A stretch of DNA of 64,000 bases, from assembly GCF_014642675.1 (NCBI RefSeq), contig NZ_BMIS01000005.1:124001-188000 (forward strand). The letters run 5' to 3'. Both the position numbers and the translations under genes were made by a program. This DNA comes from Nesterenkonia cremea. Its GTDB lineage: Bacteria > Actinomycetota > Actinomycetes > Actinomycetales > Micrococcaceae. Positions 53,193 through 62,915 of this stretch are shown piece by piece (the stretch's first letter is position 1; every line of letters begins with the position of its first letter). The notes under the pieces were generated by a model. That model did not search any database and was not told the DNA's origin. It saw nothing but the letters and a program-made list of their open reading frames with translations.

Positions 53193-54434
53193 TCAGTAGG
53201 TCCGGAAAGCGGCGACGGCGTTGTGTCCGCCGAAGCCGAAGGAGTTGCACACTGCCATCTGGTCGCCGGAGCTCAGCTCGCGCGGAGTCCCGGTCACCAC
53301 ATTCAGCGGCATCTCCGGATCCTGGTTGTCCAGGTTGATGGTCACCGGGGCCTTGCGCTCCTGCAGGGCCTTGACCGTCAGCACCGACTCCACTGCGCCG
53401 GCGGCACCGAGCAGGTGACCGGTCTGGGACTTTGTGGCCGAGACGCAGACGTTCTCCAGGTGATCGCCGAAGGCCGCCTTCATCGCCCCGAACTCGGGCT
53501 TATCGCCCACCGGGGTGGAGGTGGCATGGGCGTTGACGTGGGTGACGTCCTCCGGGGCGGCCCCGGCAGCCTCCAACGCCTTGCGCAGCGCACGGGTGGC
53601 CCCCAGGGCGTCCGGATCCGGTGCGGTGATGTGGTGGGCATCCGAGGTGACCCCGGAGCCTGCCAGCTCAGCGTAGATCCGAGCGCCGCGCGCCTTGGCG
53701 TGCTCCTCGGTCTCGATGACCAGGGCGCCGGCACCCTCACCCATGACGAAGCCGTCGCGGTCCACGTCGTAGGGGCGGGAGGCCGCCGCCGGGTCATCAT
53801 TGCGCTTGGACAGCGCCTGCATGGAGGAGAATGCCGCCAGGGTGAACGGGTGGATGGCACCCTCAGTGCCTCCGGCCATGACCACATCGGCCTCTCCGGA
53901 GCGCAGCAGCTCGATGGCCAGGTCCAGAGACTCCACACCGGAGGCGCAGGCGGAGACGGCGGTGCGAGCACCTGCCTTCGCGCCCAGCTCCAGGCTGATC
54001 GCCCCGGCCGCACCGTTGGGCATCAGCATCGGAACGGTCATCGGCATGACGCGCCGCGGACCCTTCTCGCGCAGGGTGTCCCAGCCATCCAGCAGGGTCC
54101 ACACACCGCCGATTCCGGTGGCGAAGGAGACCGCCAGACGTTCGCCGTCCACTTCGGTCTCCTCCAGGCCGGCGTCGGCCCAGGCCTGCCGCGCGGCGAC
54201 CATGCCCAGCTGGGTGGAGCGGTCCATACGACGGGTCTCCGGCCGTGCGAGCACCTCAGAGGGCTCGACGGCGACCTCGGCGGCGAAGGTGACGGGAAGC
54301 TCGTACTTCTCCACCCACTCGTGCTCGAGGGTCTTGGCTCCGGGGGTGCCGGCCAGCGCGTTCTCCCACAGGGTGGGGACGTCGCCGCCGATGGGGGTGG
54401 TGGCGCCGAGGCCGGTGATGACAAGGCGAGTCAT
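53193..54434 (-). CDS. fabF: 3-oxoacyl-ACP synthase II
   Basis: 413 aa. Condenses malonyl-ACP with acyl-ACP in fatty acid elongation. VITGLGATTPIGGDV starts the protein. The active site is Cys163 in VSACASGVESLD, with the histidines in VNAHATSTPVGD and SQTGHLLGAAGA. NSFGFGGHNAV closes the fold. The ATG at 54434 (MTRLVITG) was chosen over an unconserved longer frame. Last gene of the fabD-fabH-acpP-fabF run; 72 bp separate it from acpP. Confidence 0.96.
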   Translation of the reverse strand: MTRLVITGLGATTPIGGDVPTLWENALAGTPGAKTLEHEWVEKYELPVTFAAEVAVEPSEVLARPETRRMDRSTQLGMVAARQAWADAGLEETEVDGERLAVSFATGIGGVWTLLDGWDTLREKGPRRVMPMTVPMLMPNGAAGAISLELGAKAGARTAVSACASGVESLDLAIELLRSGEADVVMAGGTEGAIHPFTLAAFSSMQALSKRNDDPAAASRPYDVDRDGFVMGEGAGALVIETEEHAKARGARIYAELAGSGVTSDAHHITAPDPDALGATRALRKALEAAGAAPEDVTHVNAHATSTPVGDKPEFGAMKAAFGDHLENVCVSATKSQTGHLLGAAGAVESVLTVKALQERKAPVTINLDNQDPEMPLNVVTGTPRELSSGDQMAVCNSFGFGGHNAVAAFRTY

Positions 54435-54506
54435 GGATCTACCTCTGGATAGCGTATGGAGTGGCAAGAGATGTGCGGGCAGGGCGAAACCCGCCCGCAC
54501 ATCGAG

Positions 54507-54752
54507 TCAGCCCTGGGCGTTGGCGATGAAGTCGACGGCGTCGCCCACGGTGGAGAGGTTCTTGACCTCTTCGTCCGGGATCTTCACGTCGAACTTCTCC
54601 TCAGCGTTGACCACGATGGTCATCATGGAGATGGAGTCGATGTCCAGGTCCTCGGTGAAGGACTTGTCAAGCTGGACCTCCTCGGTCTCCAGGCCGGTCT
54701 CCTCGTTGACGATCTCGGCCAGTCCGGCGAGGATCTCGTTCTTATCAGCCAC
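54507..54752 (-). CDS. acpP: acyl carrier protein
   Basis: 81 aa. Carries acyl chains on a phosphopantetheine arm. The modification site is Ser40 in DIDSISMMTIV, where the usual motif is DSLS or DSLD. LAEIVNEETGLE and the acidic helix II are typical. The ATG has AAGGAG upstream. It lies between fabH (65 bp) and fabF. Confidence 0.95.
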   Translation of the reverse strand: MADKNEILAGLAEIVNEETGLETEEVQLDKSFTEDLDIDSISMMTIVVNAEEKFDVKIPDEEVKNLSTVGDAVDFIANAQG

Positions 54753-54817
54753 GGCGGGCTCCTTTCGGGGTTGGGTGTTCTTGGACGGACAGGGACAACT
54801 GTGGGGCAGGGCTCGGA

Positions 54818-55870
54818 TCAGGGGATCCGGATCACCTGGGCGCCGTAGACCAGGCCGGCGCCGAAGCCGATCTGCAGGGCGTAGCCGCCGGAGATCTCGG
54901 GGTTCTCCTTGGCCAGACGGTGCAGGGCCAGCGGGATGGAGGCCGCCGAGGTGTTGCCGGCATCGACGATGTCGCGTCCCACCAGCACAGATTCGGGCAG
55001 CTCGAGCTGCTTGACCATCTCATCGATGATCCGGATGTTGGCCTGGTGCGGGACGAAGGCCGAGAGGTCATCAGCGGTGATGCCGGCGACGTCCAGGGCC
55101 TCCTGGGCCACCTTGGCCATCTCCCAGACGGCCCAGCGGAACACGGTCTGGCCCTCCTGGCGCAGCGTGGGCCACAGGCGATTCTCTGTGTCCAGCAGCG
55201 CGGAGGCGTCCTGGGCGCGGCGGGCCTCGGCCAGGGTGTCGCGGAAGTTCAGCAGGGAGCTCTCCATAGAGATGGTCTCCCACTTCTCGCCGTTGGAGCG
55301 GATGATGCTGGGGGAGATGCCCGGGGTCGCCGAGGGGCCGATCACCACGGCGCCGGCGCCGTCGCCCAGCAGGAAGCTGATGGTGCGCTCGTGGTTGTCG
55401 ATGAAGTCGGAGAGCTTCTCCGCACCGATGACCAGCACGTGCTCGGCAAGCCCGGAGCGGACCAGAGCGTCGGCCTGGGCCACGCCGTAGCAGTAGCCCG
55501 CGCAGGCGGCGGAGACGTCGAAGGCCGCCGCGGGGGTGGCTCCGAGCCGGTGGGCCAGGTCAGCCGCCGCAGAGGGCGTTTGGAAGGGGTGGGTCACCGT
55601 GGAGATGATCACCGCGTCCAGGTCCGAACCCTGGAGGCCTGCCTGCTCCAGAGCCTCACGGGCAGCACCTTCTGCCATATCGGTGACCGAGACGTCGGCG
55701 GGGGCCCGGTGCCGAGTCTGAATGCCGGTGCGCTTGCGGATCCATTCGTCCGAGGAGTCGATCCACTGGCAGATCTGCTCATTGTCGACGATCTCGGTGG
55801 GGCGGTACGCGCCCAGGCCCATGACCTGGGTGGCGGCCACGGGGGTCGGCTGGTTCAGGGTGGCGGTCAC
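54818..55870 (-). CDS. fabH: 3-oxoacyl-ACP synthase III
   Basis: 350 aa. It starts fatty acid synthesis by condensing acyl-CoA with malonyl-ACP; in actinobacteria it usually takes branched primers. MGLGAYRPTEIVDNEQICQW in a longer run at the N-terminus, active-site Cys123 in SAACAGYCYG, His in VPHQANIRIID and Asn in AGNTSAASIPLAL. The GTG start abuts the fabD stop codon without a gap, so translation is coupled. Confidence 0.96.
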   Translation of the reverse strand: MTATLNQPTPVAATQVMGLGAYRPTEIVDNEQICQWIDSSDEWIRKRTGIQTRHRAPADVSVTDMAEGAAREALEQAGLQGSDLDAVIISTVTHPFQTPSAAADLAHRLGATPAAAFDVSAACAGYCYGVAQADALVRSGLAEHVLVIGAEKLSDFIDNHERTISFLLGDGAGAVVIGPSATPGISPSIIRSNGEKWETISMESSLLNFRDTLAEARRAQDASALLDTENRLWPTLRQEGQTVFRWAVWEMAKVAQEALDVAGITADDLSAFVPHQANIRIIDEMVKQLELPESVLVGRDIVDAGNTSAASIPLALHRLAKENPEISGGYALQIGFGAGLVYGAQVIRIP

Positions 55871-56815
55871 TTAGGAGTCCTCGGAGACGGCGGCATGGGT
55901 GTGTTCTGCGATGAACTCGCGGGCGGCGTCGAGGTCCTCCGGGGCCTTCACAGCGAAGGACTTCACGCCCTTGAAGCCGCGTTTGGCGAGGCCGGTGAGC
56001 GTTCCGCCGGGCAGCAGCTCCAGGATGCCGGTCACGCCCTGTGCCTTCATCGCCTCCATGCACAGGTCCCAACGCACCGGGCGGGTGACCTGATCCACCA
56101 GGCGGTCCAGTACCTCCTGGCCGGAGCTGACGATCTCACCGTCGCGGTTGGACAGCAGGGTGTGGGCAGCGTCGGCGGGCTGGAGATCCCCCACAGCCGC
56201 CGCGAGCTTCTCCTGGGCGCCGGCCATGTATTCGGTGTGGAAGGCGCCGGCCACGCTCAGCGGGATGACCCGTGAGCGGGCCGGGGCGTTCTCCTCGAGG
56301 CTCTTGATGCGCTCGGCGGAACCTGCGGCCACGATCTGGCCGGGGCCGTTGGCATTGGCCGCGGTCAGCCCGGCGTCGGCGATGGCCTGGCGGACCTCGT
56401 CCTCCACACCGCCGACCACGGCTGCCATGGCGGTGGGCGCAGCGGCGGAGGCCTCGGCCATACCGGCGGCGCGCACGGCGATCATCTGCAGGGCCTGTTC
56501 GTCGCTGAGCACTCCGGCCAGTGCGGAGGCGGGAACCTCGCCCACCGAGTGGCCGGCGAAGAGCACCTTGTCCGCCGGGAGCTCGGAGACTCCCAGCGCG
56601 TGGGCCGAGAGCAGCGAGGCCGCGACGATCAGCGGCTGGGCCACTGCGGTGTCCCGGATGGTGTCCTCGTCGGAGACGGTGCCGTGGGTCTTCAGGTCGA
56701 TGCCGGATGCCTCGGCATAGCTGTTCAGGCGCTCAGCCGATGCCTCCTGCTCCAGCCATGTGGAGAGGAAGCCGGGGGTCTGCGATCCCTGTCCTGGACA
56801 TACGATTGCTAGCAC
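55871..56815 (-). CDS. fabD: malonyl CoA-ACP transacylase
   Basis: 314 aa. Moves malonyl from CoA to ACP. CPGQGSQTPGFL at the N-terminus, the nucleophile Ser90 in GHSVGE, and VAGAFHTEYM with the second catalytic His. The start codon is GTG; LAIVCPGQG follows directly. First gene of the fab operon, 90 bp downstream of fasR, with the TTGTAG-N5-CTACAA palindrome in between. Confidence 0.95.
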   Translation of the reverse strand: MLAIVCPGQGSQTPGFLSTWLEQEASAERLNSYAEASGIDLKTHGTVSDEDTIRDTAVAQPLIVAASLLSAHALGVSELPADKVLFAGHSVGEVPASALAGVLSDEQALQMIAVRAAGMAEASAAAPTAMAAVVGGVEDEVRQAIADAGLTAANANGPGQIVAAGSAERIKSLEENAPARSRVIPLSVAGAFHTEYMAGAQEKLAAAVGDLQPADAAHTLLSNRDGEIVSSGQEVLDRLVDQVTRPVRWDLCMEAMKAQGVTGILELLPGGTLTGLAKRGFKGVKSFAVKAPEDLDAAREFIAEHTHAAVSEDS

Positions 56816-56882
56816 AGTTCCAACTTTCCATATCGGGAGGGTTCGAAGCGGGTCATGCGACGACCAAGCTGCCCCGTGACGT

Positions 56883-56899
56883 TTGTAGCAATCCTACAA
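56883..56899. promoter_or_regulatory. candidate FasR operator upstream of fabD
   Basis: TTGTAG-CAATC-CTACAA is a perfect inverted repeat with a 5-bp spacer, 67 bp before the fabD start. A near-identical 17-bp site lies directly upstream of fasR (58090-58106). No third copy was noticed in the window by eye. Confidence 0.7.
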
Positions 56900-56905
56900 C
56901 TGCGC

Positions 56906-58081
56906 TCAGAATAGTCGACCCACGGCCAGAGCGGTCTGCAGGACATAGGCGTCGCGGGGGAGCATAGGATCCCATCCGGTGATGTCGCAGATCCGACGCA
57001 GCCGGTAGCGCACGGTGTTCGGGTGGACGAAGAGTCCCCGGGCGGTGGCCTCCAGGGAGTGCCCGCCGTTGATATAGGCCGTGGCGGTCTCCAGCAGGCC
57101 GTTGCCGGCCTCCTGCAGCGGGGCGAAGATGGCGCCGCGCAGCGACTCCTTGGCCGTGGCGTCGCCGGCCAGCGCCCTCTCGGGCAGCAGGTCCTCGGCG
57201 GCCACGGGCTGGGGTGCCTCGGTCCAGGCATCGGCGGCGGTGTAGCCGGAGTAGGCGGCCTGGGCGCAGCGGTGGGCCTGGGCGATGGTGCCCTCGGTCT
57301 GGCTGTAGACCACATGGCCGGGACCGAAGCGGCTGAGGATGCGCTCGAAACCATCCTTGAGGTCGGTGACTCCGCCCAGGAAGAGCACCAGGCGATCGCC
57401 CTGGACACCCACCACGGCATCGGAGGCGAAGCGCACGCATTGGCGCCGCAGGTGACTCATGAACACGGCATCGGCCTGATCCGGGGCGGCACCCACGACG
57501 ACGACCACTGAGGTGGAGCTGTTCCACCCGACGGCGGCGGCGCGTGAGGCGATCTGTTCCTCCGGTTCCCCGCGCAGCACCGCATCCACCAGCAGAGCCT
57601 CGAGCCGCGAGTCCCAGGCGCCGCGCGATTCCGCGGCACGGGCGTAGACATCGGCGATGGCGAAGGCCACCTCGCGGGAATAGCGCAGCACGGCCTCCAG
57701 CATGACCCGCTGGTCCGACTCCGGCACCAGGCCGGGGAGCCGCTGTTCCACGGCCTCGACGATGGTGCGGATGAGCTGCAGCGCCCGCTGCAGGGAGATG
57801 GTGCGCATCAGCTCGGTGGGGGCGGGCCCCAGCAGCTCGTTGACCAGCGGCAGCGACCGAGCCTCAGAGTGCTCCAACCAGTTGGCCAGCCCCTGGATGC
57901 CCCGCTGTGCGATGAGCCGCAGCGAGGCCCGCTCATCGGTGGACAGCTGCTTATACCAGGACAGCGTCGACTCCAGATGCGCATTCACCGCGTTCGTCAG
58001 CGAGCCCGAATGGGACTTCAGGACCTGGAGCGCCTCCTCGGAGACATGGACGGCAGGAGGAAGCTGCGGCGCAGGAGACAT
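56906..58081 (-). CDS. fasR: PucR-type transcriptional regulator of fatty acid synthesis (FasR-like)
   Basis: 391 aa. A variable N-terminal sensor part (about residues 1-170), a central GGDEF-like region, and a C-terminal PucR helix-turn-helix (NTVRYRLRRICDITGWD). Known: in Streptomyces coelicolor a regulator of this kind, FasR, sits just before fabD-fabH-acpP-fabF and activates them; M. tuberculosis has Rv2242 in the same place between aceE and fabD. The ligand is unknown, perhaps a fatty-acid intermediate. The gene name is given by synteny. Palindromes upstream of fasR and fabD suggest that it controls both. Confidence 0.85.
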   Translation of the reverse strand: MSPAPQLPPAVHVSEEALQVLKSHSGSLTNAVNAHLESTLSWYKQLSTDERASLRLIAQRGIQGLANWLEHSEARSLPLVNELLGPAPTELMRTISLQRALQLIRTIVEAVEQRLPGLVPESDQRVMLEAVLRYSREVAFAIADVYARAAESRGAWDSRLEALLVDAVLRGEPEEQIASRAAAVGWNSSTSVVVVVGAAPDQADAVFMSHLRRQCVRFASDAVVGVQGDRLVLFLGGVTDLKDGFERILSRFGPGHVVYSQTEGTIAQAHRCAQAAYSGYTAADAWTEAPQPVAAEDLLPERALAGDATAKESLRGAIFAPLQEAGNGLLETATAYINGGHSLEATARGLFVHPNTVRYRLRRICDITGWDPMLPRDAYVLQTALAVGRLF

Positions 58082-58089
58082 GCCAAGGA

Positions 58090-58106
58090 TTGTACAGACC
58101 CTACAA
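58090..58106. promoter_or_regulatory. candidate FasR operator upstream of fasR
   Basis: TTGTAC-AGACC-CTACAA differs from a perfect palindrome at one inner base. It ends only nine bases before the fasR start codon, which fits negative autoregulation. Same half-sites and spacing as at 56883-56899. Confidence 0.62.
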
Positions 58107-58215
58107 ACCCACCCTCATCCCGAACGGCACTCACCGGGAAACCCCCGCCAGGACACCGTCTGCTCCCAGCCGATCTTCCCGCGACCGCGGCAGGGTGAGA
58201 CGCGTCCGAGCACGA

Positions 58216-58325
58216 GAAAGCGGCAGAGGACTCTCCAGGATCCCTTGTGTGAGCGAAGGGTTTCGCAACGCGCGCCAGCGCGGTGCGCTTCGCGAGCTAA
58301 GGAAGGAGAGTTCTCTGCCGCTTTC
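58216..58325 (-). repeat. 110-bp element with 21-bp imperfect inverted repeats after aceE
   Basis: 58216-58236 and 58305-58325 are complementary over 21 bases with a single G-U pair. The 68-nt interior holds further hairpins (GCGAAGGGTTTCGC at 58253-58266 and GC-rich CGCGC repeats). It begins 22 bp after the aceE stop on the minus strand. It could be a large terminator or a small mobile repeat. The rest of the 265-bp gap up to fasR has no gene. Confidence 0.7.
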
Positions 58326-58346
58326 GACGATCAGCCCCGAATCAGA

Positions 58347-61088
<2,742 letters not shown>

Positions 61089-61115
61089 GGGTACCTCTTT
61101 CAAAAGGGTTTCCTT

Positions 61116-61151
61116 GAGGCCCCCACCAGGGTCACCGGATGTTGGGGCCTC
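61116..61151. promoter_or_regulatory. terminator-like hairpin between aceE and DUF3052
   Basis: GAGGCCCC (61116-61123) pairs with GGGGCCTC (61144-61151), followed on the plus strand by TTTTTCTTC. On the minus strand the same hairpin lies in the aceE 5' leader, 28-63 bases before its start. No plus-strand gene ends here, so it may stop antisense transcription or act in the aceE leader. Confidence 0.6.
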
Positions 61152-61315
61152 TTTTTCTTCACGGCAACTCTACCCGGAACGTGCCGGGTTGCACTTCCCG
61201 AACAGCGCGCTGTCCGCGTAACGTATGGGGAGAGCTGGTCACAGTGTGGCCCAGCACTTGTCAACCATGCAGAGACGATCGACCACGCGGGATATTGAGA
61301 GAGAGGGAACCTCTG

Positions 61316-61786
61316 GTGAGTCAGGCTTCAGCTGCCGAGGAACCGGTCAGCGCAGCAGCAGGCCAGAAGTACGATGCGGACGCCAATGTGGTGGACACAT
61401 CGGACCTGTTGGAGGAACTGGGGTTCACCAAGGAATTCCTCGTCCAGGAGATCGGCGTGGACGACGACGTCGACGATGAGTTCCGCGATGCCCTCGAGGC
61501 CCGTCTGGCCGAGGAGCTGATCGATGAGGACGAGCAGGAGGTCGTGGACGCGGTCCTGCTGTGGTTCCGCGAGGGTGATGACGATCTCACCGATGCGCTG
61601 GTGGACTCGCTGACCACTCTGGATGAGGGCGGCGTAGTCTGGCTGCTGACTCCGCGGTCGGGCCGTGAGGGCTATGTGGCTCCCGTCGAGATCCAGGATG
61701 CGGCTCCCAACGCGGGCCTGCACGTGACCTCCTCGGCGGGTGTGAGCGCGAACTGGGCGGCCACCAAGCTGGTCTCCCGCAAGTGA
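61316..61786 (+). CDS. DUF3052 family protein
   Basis: 156 aa, soluble and very acidic. DTSDLLEELGFTKEFLVQEIG, WFREGDDDLTDALVDSLTTL and GVVWLLTPRSGREGYV match the actinobacterial DUF3052 family (M. tuberculosis Rv2239c is the syntenic member). The function is unknown. The GTG at 61316 has GAGGG about nine bases upstream; the upstream in-frame stretch is not conserved. Its stop overlaps the start of the peroxiredoxin gene (GTGA), so the two are coupled and may be functionally linked. Confidence 0.88.
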   Translation: MSQASAAEEPVSAAAGQKYDADANVVDTSDLLEELGFTKEFLVQEIGVDDDVDDEFRDALEARLAEELIDEDEQEVVDAVLLWFREGDDDLTDALVDSLTTLDEGGVVWLLTPRSGREGYVAPVEIQDAAPNAGLHVTSSAGVSANWAATKLVSRK

Positions 61787-62316
61787 GCACTCCCGGCGTC
61801 GGGACGGTCCCCTCGGGCGCCGGTTCTGCGCAGCCGCTGCCAGTGGGCAGCGCCATGCCGGAGTTCGCCGCACGGAACCAGTACGGGGAGACTGTTCGTT
61901 CTGCGGATCTTCACGGTGCGGCGTCGTGGGTGATGTTCTATCCCTTCGCCTTCAGCCGAGTCTGCGGCGCTGAGCTGGCTCAGCTGCATGCCCGCTGGTC
62001 CGAGGTCGCCGCCCATGATGTGCGGGTGTTGGCCGTCAGCTGCGATGCGATGCATTCGTTGCGCGCTTACGCCGAGCATCTGCAGGATCAGGCCGGTGCC
62101 CAGGGGGAGCCCGTGGGCTTCGATCTGCTCAGCGACTTCTGGCCCCACGGGGAGATCTCAGCGGCTTTCGGGGCCTTCGACGCCGACCTCGGCGCCTCCC
62201 AGCGGGTCAGCTTCTTCTGCGACGCCGAAGGGCGCATCCGCCATATCCAGCAGGCTGAGCTCTCCGAGGAGCGGGAGCTGGATCAGGCGCTGGAGCTGCT
62301 GGCACAGCTGTCCTGA
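61783..62316 (+). CDS. AhpE-like peroxiredoxin
   Basis: 177 aa. Thioredoxin-fold peroxidase that reduces hydroperoxides or peroxynitrite. The peroxidatic cysteine is Cys61 in YPFAFSRVCGAEL, which matches the P-x3-T/S-x2-C pattern in relaxed form. FDLLSDFWPHGEISAAFGAFD is typical of the AhpE group. Cys at SCDAM and FFCDAEG are also present; which one resolves the sulfenic acid is not clear. It is syntenic with M. tuberculosis ahpE (Rv2238c) next to the DUF3052 gene. Confidence 0.9.
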   Translation: MSTPGVGTVPSGAGSAQPLPVGSAMPEFAARNQYGETVRSADLHGAASWVMFYPFAFSRVCGAELAQLHARWSEVAAHDVRVLAVSCDAMHSLRAYAEHLQDQAGAQGEPVGFDLLSDFWPHGEISAAFGAFDADLGASQRVSFFCDAEGRIRHIQQAELSEERELDQALELLAQLS

Positions 62317-62404
62317 GCTGGTCTGAGCCTGGCAGGCGTTCCATTATGTGGCCTTTTCTGCGCCGTGGTGCCGCCGGTGATGGGGCAGGTGCAAGAATCG
62401 GCTC

Positions 62405-62878
62405 ATGGACAGCATGGATCGCGCAATCATCGAGGCCCTGCGCGAGGACGGACGCATCTCGAATGCGGCCCTGGCGCAGAAGGTGGGCCTGACGCCCGGC
62501 CCCTGTCTTCGCCGTGTCCAGCGGCTGGAGGCCGAGGGCACCATCCTGGGCTACTCGGCTGACATCAATCCGGAGGTGCTGGGCCAGTCCTTCGAGGTGG
62601 GGCTCTCCGTGGACCTCAAATGGGGTGACCGGGAGACCGTCCAGCACTTCGAGGAGACCATGTCCGGCTATGACGAGGTGCTGGAGCTGCTGCGCCAGTT
62701 CCGCTCCCCGGACTACTATGCACGTGTCGCTGTGGCGGATCTGCAGGCCTATGAGCATTTCCTGACCCATAAGGTGCTGACCATCCCCGGGGTGCAGGAC
62801 ACCGATTCTGCCTTCCCCATGAAGATCATCAAATCTCCGCGGCCCCACGCGCACGTGTCCCGTTCATTCGACGACTGA
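62405..62878 (+). CDS. Lrp/AsnC family transcriptional regulator
   Basis: 157 aa. N-terminal winged helix-turn-helix (IIEALREDGRISNAALAQKV, then GLTPGPCLRRVQRLEAEG) and a C-terminal RAM ligand-binding domain. Such proteins sense amino acids and often control a neighbouring transporter. The MFS gene begins 38 bp downstream on the same strand and could be a target or operon partner. The ATG at 62405 is 6 bases after AAGAAT and lacks a clear Shine-Dalgarno. Confidence 0.92.
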   Translation: MDSMDRAIIEALREDGRISNAALAQKVGLTPGPCLRRVQRLEAEGTILGYSADINPEVLGQSFEVGLSVDLKWGDRETVQHFEETMSGYDEVLELLRQFRSPDYYARVAVADLQAYEHFLTHKVLTIPGVQDTDSAFPMKIIKSPRPHAHVSRSFDD

Positions 62879-62915
62879 GCTGCGCCGCGCCTGAGACCTG
62901 ATAGAACTGATCCTC

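Noticed and set aside
56830..56860. tRNA T-arm-like GGTTCGAA
   Set aside because: No acceptor stem or anticodon arm around it; chance match.
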